64,000 nt of DNA from Bacteroides cellulosilyticus (GTDB lineage: Bacteria; Bacteroidota; Bacteroidia; Bacteroidales; Bacteroidaceae): the NCBI RefSeq assembly GCF_020091405.1, contig NZ_CP081903.1, positions 1,922,001 through 1,986,000 of the forward strand. The letters run 5' to 3'. Below the pieces are notes generated by a model, which made no database searches, had not been told where the DNA came from, and saw only the letters and a program-made list of their open reading frames with translations. The translations under genes and the position numbers were made by a program. The first letter of the stretch is position 1; every line of letters starts with the position of its first letter. This document shows positions 18,465-26,618 of the stretch, one piece after another.

Positions 18465-19982
18465 TTATAGATAATCCGGATTCTGTTTCAGATTCGGATT
18501 CTTGTCGAGCACTGATTGAGGAATGGGGAATACTCCCTTGTAAGTAGGAGTCGCATCCTTGTTCCACCAAGGCTGGAAATAGGTACCGAAGCGAATGTTC
18601 ACCGTCCGGCGCAAACCTTCGAATACGAACTCATGCAACCACTCTTTATCCAGATCTTCTTCCGTTACCGCTGCCAATGGTGCCACTAGGGCACGGCCGC
18701 GAAGCTGGTTCACCAATAGCAATGCGTTGCCGTCGAATCCCAGGCGGAAGTTGGCTTCGGCCCTCATCAGCAAGATTTCGGCATAGCGCATCAGCACCCA
18801 GTCATTATCGCGTTCCCAGATGTCATCCGTCTTCCAAGCGTACTTGTTGAGGCGGGCACCGGCAGCTTGCGGGGCTTTTTCGTAAGGCTCTATCTCTTCG
18901 GTATAATTCAGTGGAGTACCGTCTTTCTGGCAACTTAGCGGTGCACCGGTAGCCATATTGTACTGTTGTCCTACCATGAGAGACTTACGGCGGATGTCCG
19001 TTTCATCGAATGAGGAATATACGCCCGGCTGTGCGGAGATACCGTTTCCGCACCAGGGATAACTGCCGTCGATGGAGAAAGCCCAAGTCTGGTTGTATTC
19101 GAAAGTCATGGATGCCAGATAGTTTCCTACTGTACCTTCTTTATGGTCGTAAGGAATGGCAAAGATGATTTCCTTTGATTTTTCATTGTCCTGTGCAAAG
19201 TTTGCGAAGTAATCGGTTTCCAGAGAGTAGCCGCTCACCTTATCGCAGGCATCAAGACATTCCTGCCAACGCGGTGTACCTGTGTATACTTCCGCATTTA
19301 GATAGAGGCGTGCCAACAGTGTGTAGCCTACGTTTTGGTTGAAGGTGGCATAGACGGCTCCGCTGGGTAGCAACGGGAGGATTTCCTTCAACTCCTTTTC
19401 TACAAAATTGAATACTTCCTGGCGTGTGGACAGTTTTGGGAGTTCCTTCTGCGTATAGTCCGTTACGATGGGCACACTGCCGAACTGGTCGAGCATCTGA
19501 TAGTAATAATAGGCCCGCAATCCGCGGAGTTCGGCCTTTACGGTGGCTTTTGCCTCGTCTGTCAGTGCCGAACTATCTACTTGGTAGATGATGGCATTCA
19601 CATTGCCGATACCCTGGAAGGCATAGTTCCATAATGACAGCACCAGTGTGCTGTTGGCGGTCCATTGGTGATATTGTATTTCGCGATATTGCCCGGCATC
19701 GTCCCAGTCACCGGTATCGCGGGTGGGAACGCAGGCTTCATCAGAGGCGCATTCCAGCATGAAGAACACGTACTCGCTGCACGGATAGCAATTGACACCT
19801 CCGTTGCTCGAATCGAATCCGCGCAACGTGGAGTAAGCGCCAGATACAATGGTTTTTACCTCCGCAGGAGTTTGTCCGTATTCGTCCATGGATACCTTGT
19901 CATAAAGAGTTTCGCTCAGATCGGTGCAGGCACCCAGGGCAAGCGATGAAATCAGAAAGGCTGATATGATTCTATTTTTCAT
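18465..19982 (-). CDS. SusD-like surface glycan-binding lipoprotein
   Basis: 505 residues from ATG at 19982 (MKNRIISAFLISSLALGACTDLSE, lipobox LGAC). An ATG nine bases upstream at 19991 is equally possible and cannot be separated by a ribosome-binding site. SusD/RagB features: ELRGLRAYYYYQMLDQFGSVPIVTDY, LMRYAEILLMRAEANFRLGFDGNALLLVNQLRGRA, then FEGLRRTVNIRFGTYFQPWW and FPIPQSVLDKNPNLKQNPDYL at the end. It lies between SusC and the GH71/99-like gene on the minus strand, as the lid of that SusC. Confidence 0.96.
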   Translation of the reverse strand: MKNRIISAFLISSLALGACTDLSETLYDKVSMDEYGQTPAEVKTIVSGAYSTLRGFDSSNGGVNCYPCSEYVFFMLECASDEACVPTRDTGDWDDAGQYREIQYHQWTANSTLVLSLWNYAFQGIGNVNAIIYQVDSSALTDEAKATVKAELRGLRAYYYYQMLDQFGSVPIVTDYTQKELPKLSTRQEVFNFVEKELKEILPLLPSGAVYATFNQNVGYTLLARLYLNAEVYTGTPRWQECLDACDKVSGYSLETDYFANFAQDNEKSKEIIFAIPYDHKEGTVGNYLASMTFEYNQTWAFSIDGSYPWCGNGISAQPGVYSSFDETDIRRKSLMVGQQYNMATGAPLSCQKDGTPLNYTEEIEPYEKAPQAAGARLNKYAWKTDDIWERDNDWVLMRYAEILLMRAEANFRLGFDGNALLLVNQLRGRALVAPLAAVTEEDLDKEWLHEFVFEGLRRTVNIRFGTYFQPWWNKDATPTYKGVFPIPQSVLDKNPNLKQNPDYL

Positions 19983-20004
19983 AATCGTCATTTATTTAGT
20001 CAGA

Positions 20005-22932
20005 TTAAAAGGAAATATTGAGTCCCAGTGAGAAAGTGCGGGGACGTGGATAACTATCGAAACGGTCGATACCCGGAGCATCCAGACCGCTCATGTTCAC
20101 TTCAGGGTCGATGCCGCTGTAGCCGGTTATGACAAAGAGATTTTCACCGGTTACGTAGACGCGTATCTTTTCCAGACCGATTTTCTTGATTCCCGGGAGG
20201 GTATACCCCAGTGTCACGGATTGCAAGCGGAAGAATGAACCGCTCTCAATCCAGTAGTCAGAGTATACGGGAGTGCTCTGGATTCCGCTTTTCAAGAAGT
20301 CGTCCGTAACGTTCTGGGCGGGAAGGCGGGTAGGACTGCTCATGCTGATGGCAGTAGCGTTCAGTACCTTTTGTCCGAACATGCCATAGCCGGAGAAAGC
20401 GAAGTCGAAATCTTTGTAAGCCATGTTCATGCCGAAACCGAGGTTGAACTTGGGCTGGGCGCTGCCCAGGTATTGTTCAATGGGTTTTCCGGTTTCGTCC
20501 GTCTCCAGGATATATTCACCGTTTTCGTTCAGTCCGTTGCATTTGGGGCCGTAGAAGGCACCGGCGGGATATCCTTCTTTGATAATCTGCGAGTACATGC
20601 CCGACATACCGGGCAGGCCATGCAGTGAACCCGATTTCAAGCCTACAGCCTGATAGTCACTGTTGGACAGTTTGGTGATTTCCTGTTCGTTATAGGCAAA
20701 GGTCAGGTTCGCATCCAGCGTCAGGTCCTTTTGCCGCAGGATACTGGCACTCAGGCTGACTTCGATTCCTTTGTTCACCAGGTCGCCCACGTTGGCAAGC
20801 ATGGTACCTACCAGATAAGGCGGTTGCGGTACGGGGTAAGTCCACAGCAAGTCACTCGTTTTCTTGTGATACGCTTCGATGGTACCGTTGATGCGGTTGA
20901 AGATGCCGAAGTCGATACCAACGTTGAACTGTGCGGTCGATTCCCATTTCAGGTCGGGGTTGACGTTCTGCGTCGGGGTATATGATTTCTTCCATACACC
21001 TGTAGCCGCATCATAATAAGAAGCACCGTTCGCCGAGAGGATAGCCAGAGATTTGTATTCGCCGATGCCATCCTGATTACCGGTTACTCCGTAGCCTGCA
21101 CGTAGTTTCAGGTTGTTCAGCCAGGAAGAAGTGCCTTGCATGAATGCTTCGTCGGAGATACGCCATGCCAAGGATACGGAGGGGAACATACCCCATTTGT
21201 GGTTTTCGCCGAAGCGCGAGGAACCGTCGCGGCGCAGGGTGGCGGTGAGCATGTACTTGCCCATCAGGTTGTAGTTGACGCGTCCGAAGAAGGAAACCAG
21301 TTTCGAGTTGCCTTTGTAAGAGTAGACGTCTCCTGCACGGTAGTCGGAACCGGCGGCCAGGTTGTTGTACAGGAATGCATCCGTGTCGAAACCGCTGCGG
21401 GTGGAGCCGAATCCTTCGTATGTATTGTCGAGGTAAGAGTAACCGGTCATTGCGTTCAACCTGTGAATTCCGGCGAACTCCAGGTCGTAGTTCAGATAGG
21501 CTTCAATCTGTTTGTTGGTATATTCGGCTAAGGTGCGCTGTCCCCATCCTTTCTCTGTTTTGCCTTCCATCATGGCATACGTGGGTTTGTAGAGTCGCCC
21601 TTGCAGGGAGTTGTACTCATACGAACCGTTGGCAACAGCTTTCAATCCTTTCACCAGGTCCAACTCTATCTTTCCGTAGCCCAGGAAGCGGTGGCGTGAG
21701 CTGTCGTCTTCGCGGTTGGTCAATATTTCTACGGGGTTCTCGTTCAGCGTACCGCCGATGTTGGTGAAGCTGCCGTTCTTGTCTCTTACGGGCAGGGTAG
21801 GGTTCAGGTTCAGTGAACGCTCGAAGATGCGGTTATCGATAGGATTCCATTTGTCGAAGTTGCCACTGACGCCGGCTTCAAGGCGCAAACGTCCGTTCCA
21901 GCCGTTCTGGAAGGCGGAAAGGCTGCCGGTAAGGCGGTCCAGGTCATTGCGCTTGATGATACCCTGATTGTGCTGGTAGGTTACCGAAGCACGGTATCCG
22001 CTATTCTTGCGGGTGCTACTGAAAAATACATTGTGGGAGTGTGAGATAGCTGTGCGCTGTATTTCTTTCTGCCAGTTGGTGTCACCTCCGTAATCGGTGG
22101 CGGAGGCTATGTTGTTGTCGCGAACATAAGCCCTCCACTGGTTGGCGGAAAGCAGGTCCAGATTGTTGGCTGCGGAGCTGATGGCAACATAGCCGTTGTA
22201 TTCGATGCTTTTACGCTCTACATCTGAAGAAGCGCGATTGGTGGTAACGATGATAACACCGTTGGCTCCGCGCGAACCGTAGATAGCTGCGGCGGAAGCA
22301 TCCTTCAATACGTCGATAGAAACAATCTCAGAAGGTTGTACGGTATTGAAATCCACACCGGGAATGCCGTCCACTACTACGAGTGGAGAGTTGGAAGCGG
22401 AAAGGGAAGTACCGCCACGCAAACGGATGGATGCGCCTACCGTAGGGTCACCGGAACTTTGCACTACCGATAAACCGGCAATTTTACCTTGCAGCAGTTG
22501 CTCTGCACTGGTGATGATGCCCTGTTTCATATCTTTCTGGCTGACGGAAGCAATGGCTCCGGTAAGGTCCGATTTACGCATGGTGCCGTAACCTATGCCA
22601 ACGATGACCGTCTCCTGCAAGGTGATGGCATCTTCTTCCAGCACGATGGTCAGGTTCTGTCCGGCAGCCACCTTTTGTGACACGTAGCCGATGAACGAAA
22701 CTTCCAGTATGCTGCCTTTGGGACATTCCAGTGTGAAGTGACCGTCCGGATTGGTGATAGTGCCCGTGGCTGTGTCCAGTACCTTTACATTGGCTCCGAT
22801 CAGAGGCTCCTGGTTTCTGTCCAATACCTTACCGCTGGCAGTGATGGTCTGTGCCCATGCACTTTGTCCGAATCCTGCGAGAGTGAAGAATACGAGCAGG
22901 AAACAAATATGATTTATATATTTATTTTTCAT
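20005..22932 (-). CDS. SusC-like TonB-dependent transporter
   Basis: 975 residues. Signal peptide ending SAWAQ, carboxypeptidase-regulatory-like domain at about 30-105 (TASGKVLDRNQEPLIGANVKVLD), the LQETVIVGIGYG stretch near 110, and a plug with LRGGTSLSASNSPLVVVDGIPG and SIDVLKDASAAAIYGSRGANGVIIVTT. The barrel ends in an aromatic terminus (SLGLNISF). There is no STN domain, so control is expected through the SusR-like regulator upstream rather than by sigma/FecR. It imports the oligosaccharides captured by the downstream SusD. Confidence 0.97.
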   Translation of the reverse strand: MKNKYINHICFLLVFFTLAGFGQSAWAQTITASGKVLDRNQEPLIGANVKVLDTATGTITNPDGHFTLECPKGSILEVSFIGYVSQKVAAGQNLTIVLEEDAITLQETVIVGIGYGTMRKSDLTGAIASVSQKDMKQGIITSAEQLLQGKIAGLSVVQSSGDPTVGASIRLRGGTSLSASNSPLVVVDGIPGVDFNTVQPSEIVSIDVLKDASAAAIYGSRGANGVIIVTTNRASSDVERKSIEYNGYVAISSAANNLDLLSANQWRAYVRDNNIASATDYGGDTNWQKEIQRTAISHSHNVFFSSTRKNSGYRASVTYQHNQGIIKRNDLDRLTGSLSAFQNGWNGRLRLEAGVSGNFDKWNPIDNRIFERSLNLNPTLPVRDKNGSFTNIGGTLNENPVEILTNREDDSSRHRFLGYGKIELDLVKGLKAVANGSYEYNSLQGRLYKPTYAMMEGKTEKGWGQRTLAEYTNKQIEAYLNYDLEFAGIHRLNAMTGYSYLDNTYEGFGSTRSGFDTDAFLYNNLAAGSDYRAGDVYSYKGNSKLVSFFGRVNYNLMGKYMLTATLRRDGSSRFGENHKWGMFPSVSLAWRISDEAFMQGTSSWLNNLKLRAGYGVTGNQDGIGEYKSLAILSANGASYYDAATGVWKKSYTPTQNVNPDLKWESTAQFNVGIDFGIFNRINGTIEAYHKKTSDLLWTYPVPQPPYLVGTMLANVGDLVNKGIEVSLSASILRQKDLTLDANLTFAYNEQEITKLSNSDYQAVGLKSGSLHGLPGMSGMYSQIIKEGYPAGAFYGPKCNGLNENGEYILETDETGKPIEQYLGSAQPKFNLGFGMNMAYKDFDFAFSGYGMFGQKVLNATAISMSSPTRLPAQNVTDDFLKSGIQSTPVYSDYWIESGSFFRLQSVTLGYTLPGIKKIGLEKIRVYVTGENLFVITGYSGIDPEVNMSGLDAPGIDRFDSYPRPRTFSLGLNISF

Positions 22933-22953
22933 GGTTCTTGTATGATTAATTAT

Positions 22954-24069
22954 TTATTCGACTTCCGACAGGGATACCAATGGGATGGTGGTGTTCACTA
23001 TTTCTACACCGTTCTTATGGCTTACTTTCACGGTGATCTTGTCTACACCGTTTTCCCCCGCCAGTTCTTTCAGCAGGTTGACGTGGGCAAGGCGTTCGGC
23101 CAGTGTTCCTTCAAACTCACCGGTGATGGTCTTGCTGCCCGCTGTAATCGTATATTCCAGTCCCCGGCTGCTCTTTTCGTTGTTGATGCGTATCAGCGTG
23201 AGGATGTCATGCTGCGTGAATTGTTGCGGGAAGAAGAAGAATTCCGGCGTCAGGGCTGTGGCGTCCACCTTGTATTCATCATCGGGACTCTTCAAGCCCC
23301 AGTCGGGGTTGTGCGAGATGAAGAAATATTGTATCGTTTCCATTTCGTAGAACTCATCTATGCCCCAATAATTCGTGGGGATCAGTGAAATCTTGTACAG
23401 TCCGTCGCCCAAAGAGGAGAGTCTGGTTTTTTCCACGATTTCAGGCTTGTACATTTCGCCGTCCACTTTATGATCCCAACCATTCAGTCCCGACACCAGG
23501 TGTATGGATTCGAATTCCTGACCGGCGAAGGGCAGATCGTTTGCCGTCAGTACGGAGGCGTTCACCAGGATGGTTACTTCATCGTTGTTGCCGAACTGCT
23601 GCGGATAGAACATATTGGCCTTTCCCGATTCTTTGAACTCTTTCAGTGTCTGGCGTGGATCGGACATGGCGAATTCTTTGGTGCAGAGTCCGTCGTGCTT
23701 CTCTTTCAGTTGCATCCAGAAGCCCGGGAAATCGTTGAATTTAGCAAGGTCGCAGTTGAAGTACACGGTAGGTATGAGTGTCTTTTTGTAGATACCTTTT
23801 CCCACGTACTCCAGTTTGGCGAAGTCGGAAGAATTATCGCGGTTGCCCGCATCGGGTTCGCTGGGTTCCCATGCCCATAGATAGAGGTCCAGCCCTTCTT
23901 CGAATCCGAGTCCGGACACATCGAAGTACCAGGTTACTTCTTCATCAAAAGCATATATGGCAGGTACTGTCCAAAACTGGGGGAGCGTATTACTTACATA
24001 TTCGGCAGAGGCGGTGCCCGGGAGCATCATCCATACTAAAGCTATTAAAGCCATTAATTTACTTTTCAT
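22954..24069 (-). CDS. Secreted two-domain beta-rich protein in SusE/SusF position
   Basis: 371 residues with a signal-peptidase-I type leader (MLPGTASAEY), not a lipobox. I see two similar modules. Module one (about 30-150): VTWYFDVSG, LYLWAWEPSEPD, LEYVGKGIYKKTLIPTVYFN, FWMQLKEKHDGLC. Module two (about 180-290): VTILVNASV, IHLVSGLNGWDH, LSSLGDGLYKISLIPTNYWG, IQYFFISHNPDWGLKSPDDEY. The shared G-L/I-YK-x-x-LIPT-x-Y line and the aromatic residues suggest repeated carbohydrate-binding beta-sandwiches, as in SusE/SusF, though the sequence is not recognisably those families. It precedes SusC in the operon. Function inferred from position only; the lack of a lipid anchor is odd for a surface glycan-binding protein. 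Confidence 0.7.
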   Translation of the reverse strand: MKSKLMALIALVWMMLPGTASAEYVSNTLPQFWTVPAIYAFDEEVTWYFDVSGLGFEEGLDLYLWAWEPSEPDAGNRDNSSDFAKLEYVGKGIYKKTLIPTVYFNCDLAKFNDFPGFWMQLKEKHDGLCTKEFAMSDPRQTLKEFKESGKANMFYPQQFGNNDEVTILVNASVLTANDLPFAGQEFESIHLVSGLNGWDHKVDGEMYKPEIVEKTRLSSLGDGLYKISLIPTNYWGIDEFYEMETIQYFFISHNPDWGLKSPDDEYKVDATALTPEFFFFPQQFTQHDILTLIRINNEKSSRGLEYTITAGSKTITGEFEGTLAERLAHVNLLKELAGENGVDKITVKVSHKNGVEIVNTTIPLVSLSEVE

Positions 24070-24086
24070 AATGTGTTTCTCCTTCC

Positions 24087-24623
24087 TTATTTGGCAGCAG
24101 GCGCCAGTTCATAATTATATGATATGAATACTTTTCCTTTGGCTGAGCGTGTCAGCTTCAGTCCCAGAATGGCGGTGGAACCGGGCACTGACGAAACAGT
24201 CAGTTGACCTGTTTTCTGACTTTTTGAGGCGTCAGAATACAGATACATTACGGTTGGAGATCCGTCGGTATTGTAGAAATCGTTGCTCAGTTCCCAGTAT
24301 CCGTTGGTGGGGAACAGGGCGGGGGCATCTCCACTTACCTGGAAAGTTGTAGGGCGTCGGCTCTCATCGAGTTGCAGATTGAGCTTGAAGGTGGTGAAAT
24401 CAAAGCTTTGGGTAAGCTCCATGGTGGTGTACTTGGCACCGCTTGCTTTTCCGGCTTCGTCCACTTGTTGCAGAGTGCGCAGGCTCCATGTTCCCTGCAG
24501 TTTTTCGTAAAGAGTGATAGGCTCTACGTAGGAACCATCCTCAGTATCGTTGCAGGCGGTAAATAGGGCACCGGTCATCAACGACAGTAGTAGTAAAGCA
24601 TACAAAGGTTTCAATGCTTTCAT
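24087..24623 (-). CDS. DUF5004-like (lipocalin-type) lipoprotein
   Basis: 178 residues from ATG at 24623 (MKALKPLYALLLLSLMTGALFTACNDTEDG, lipobox FTAC). The longer frame upstream lacks a signal peptide and crosses the 5' leader. After the acidic anchor comes LYEKLQGTWSLRTLQQVDEAG and alternating beta-strand-like segments, which fits the DUF5004/lipocalin-like lipoproteins often found in Bacteroides PULs. It is first in the minus-strand operon, 17 bp before the SusE-position gene. CNDTEDG is acidic after the lipidated Cys, as in surface-exported Bacteroides lipoproteins. Precise role unknown. Confidence 0.7.
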   Translation of the reverse strand: MKALKPLYALLLLSLMTGALFTACNDTEDGSYVEPITLYEKLQGTWSLRTLQQVDEAGKASGAKYTTMELTQSFDFTTFKLNLQLDESRRPTTFQVSGDAPALFPTNGYWELSNDFYNTDGSPTVMYLYSDASKSQKTGQLTVSSVPGSTAILGLKLTRSAKGKVFISYNYELAPAAK

Positions 24624-24713
24624 AGGTTGTAGTTTTTTTAAGTGAATAAATAAATAGGTTAACTCTCTAAAGCAATGCATTGGTCGAGGGAAGGGTTTCT
24701 TCCGGTTGACATT

Positions 24714-24722
24714 GCAAAGCTA
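24714..24722 (-). promoter_or_regulatory. -7 box of the minus-strand SusCD/GH97 operon
   Basis: The minus strand reads TAGCTTTGC, a full match to TAnnTTTGC, about 90 bp before the first start codon (24623). No good -33 box is apparent, consistent with activation by a regulator such as the SusR-like protein. Confidence 0.6.
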
Positions 24723-24901
24723 CAGGGTTTGGAGGGGAAAGTGAAAATAAATAGGAATTGTATAATGCTTTTTGGGCTTTGTATTTTAGCAAATCGCTTG
24801 TTATCAGTATGTAACGGTTTTTTTAAAGGTGGGTTTGTATAAGGGAAATATTCTTCTTTTTCCTTCTTTTTTCTATTTCCCTTAGTGCTTGGTGTCTCAA
24901 T

Positions 24902-26518
24902 CTATTGCGGCGTCACGGAGGCAATCTCCATAATCTTGGGTTCAAACAACTCGTTTGGAACAAGCGATTTGTTTTTCACGCGAGTCTTATAAGTATTGAT
25001 GGTGTGAACTGAGTAGTTCAGGAATTTGGCAATGCGTTCCGGTTCGCAGATACCCAAGCGTATCAGTGCGAAGATGCGCATTTCGGAAGAGAGAGATTTC
25101 TCATGATCTCCGCGTGTACGCTCTTCGACAGGGAAGAGGTTGTTGTAGGAAGTGATGAAACCGGGGAATAACTTCAGGAATGTCTCATCGAAAGACGCAT
25201 ACATATTATCACGCTCTTTGTTCAGGTCGGACTCTTTGAACGAGGTGCGCAGGTCCTCGAACTGACGGGCGGCGATCTTCCGGTTAATCATCTTGTAGAG
25301 GCTTTCCATTTTGTCTATATACTCAGAATTGAGATAGAAGGAATAGCCGATGTACTCATCTTTGATGTTGTTGGCTTCGGACAGGAGGTCGTTCGTCTGC
25401 TGCAACTGTGTGTTACGTTCTTCGATGGTATGACGGGCAGAGCGCAACTTTTTCATCTGTTTATAGATGATGAGCGTAGCGGTCAGCAGCAGAATGAAAA
25501 GCAGGGATACAAGGGAGACAAATCCTATCAGCACGTTCCGTTGCTTCTTTACAATGTCGAAACGATCCTGCTCGATAATGGGCAGAATGGAGCCTACCTC
25601 TATCTTCCGGTGGCGGGCATTGTAGAAGTTGGCGTCTTCCAGTGCCAGCCGCACATAGTTGTTGGCACGGTTGATGTCACCCCGTTCGTAAAGCAAACCG
25701 GCGAGCACGCGCAAAGCGGTGGTTTCTTTGGTGGCGGAACGAATATCTCCGATGGCGGCACGTATCAGGTAAATCATAGCACGTTCCTTATCGTTGAGCT
25801 CGTAGTACATCCAGCCCAGACTGGACGAAATAATAGCTTCTGTATGTGGGTCTATATCTTTTCTTTCCAGTAGTGTCATGAATGAATGTATGGAAGCATC
25901 GTACTGTCGTTCTTTCATTTGCTTTTGTCCTACGGCGTACCACCATTTCAGCGATTTTTCGGGAAGAAGCCTTAGCAATGAATCGGTATAGAGACTTCCC
26001 TTTTCAATATATTCGTTTTGGAAAGGAGCTTCGTGGTTATAGTCAGCAATGTCGTAGTATAACCGGCTGTACAGGGAGTAACAGGCTATCCGGCTGGAGA
26101 GGGACACGTCTGTAATATCAATTCTGCTTATCACATCGAAAGCTTCTTTGAACAGTCCCGAGGACAACAGGCAGAATACGATTCCTCCGTTTGCTTCTGC
26201 TACGTATCCCCGGTTGTGCAGTTTCTCTGCCAGGTGCAGGGATCTGTTGGCGTAGATATAGGCTGAGTCGTACTTATAGGATTTATATTCGTCGAACAGG
26301 TGGATGGAGGCTTCGTAACGTTTCTCGTCGGATACGGCTTCCCCAAGTTTCCGTCGCCATTCGGCTATCTGCTTCTCTTTCCGGTCGATATATTGCTTGC
26401 TGTTTGCCAGGTGGGTGTCCAGTTGCACGAGCATAGTATCCAAAGGCAGGGAGGCAGAATACCCTCTGAGGCAACCGGTAACGGATAACAGGAAAAGGAG
26501 GAAGAGGCTTTTTTTCAT
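24902..26518 (-). CDS. SusR-like membrane-spanning transcriptional regulator (TPR + TM + C-terminal HTH)
   Basis: 538 residues from ATG at 26518 (MKKSLFLLFLLSVTGCLRGYSAS). The longer frame upstream overlaps the promoter and is rejected. Residues ~25-290 are helical TPR-like repeats (SSLGWMYYELNDKERAMIYLIRAA, LAGLLYERGDINRANNYVRLAL). A membrane helix follows (about 310-333, VLIGFVSLVSLLFILLLTATLIIY), then a coiled-coil (SARHTIEERNTQLQQTNDLLSEANN) and a C-terminal region with a LuxR-like HTH (ICEPERIAKFLNYSVHTINTYKTRVKNKS). This is the DUF6377/SusR-type layout that controls alpha-glucan PULs in Bacteroides. It sits directly upstream of, and is co-oriented with, the GH97 operon, its likely target. 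Confidence 0.85.
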   Translation of the reverse strand: MKKSLFLLFLLSVTGCLRGYSASLPLDTMLVQLDTHLANSKQYIDRKEKQIAEWRRKLGEAVSDEKRYEASIHLFDEYKSYKYDSAYIYANRSLHLAEKLHNRGYVAEANGGIVFCLLSSGLFKEAFDVISRIDITDVSLSSRIACYSLYSRLYYDIADYNHEAPFQNEYIEKGSLYTDSLLRLLPEKSLKWWYAVGQKQMKERQYDASIHSFMTLLERKDIDPHTEAIISSSLGWMYYELNDKERAMIYLIRAAIGDIRSATKETTALRVLAGLLYERGDINRANNYVRLALEDANFYNARHRKIEVGSILPIIEQDRFDIVKKQRNVLIGFVSLVSLLFILLLTATLIIYKQMKKLRSARHTIEERNTQLQQTNDLLSEANNIKDEYIGYSFYLNSEYIDKMESLYKMINRKIAARQFEDLRTSFKESDLNKERDNMYASFDETFLKLFPGFITSYNNLFPVEERTRGDHEKSLSSEMRIFALIRLGICEPERIAKFLNYSVHTINTYKTRVKNKSLVPNELFEPKIMEIASVTPQ

Positions 26519-26562
26519 TGTATTACGTATAGGTTCATGTCTTTTTTTCCTAACGGGGTTCT

Positions 26563-26596
26563 GCAAATGTAGGAGAATAAATTGAAAAATCAATAT
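26563..26596 (-). promoter_or_regulatory. Promoter of the SusR-like gene
   Basis: The minus strand has TACATTTGC (26571-26563) preceded by TTG with exactly 19 bp between them, a good Bacteroides -33/-7 pair. It lies about 45 bp before the start at 26518 and just after the HTCS stop. Confidence 0.75.
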
Positions 26597-26618
26597 CATT
26601 CTGACACTTTGTACTGCC

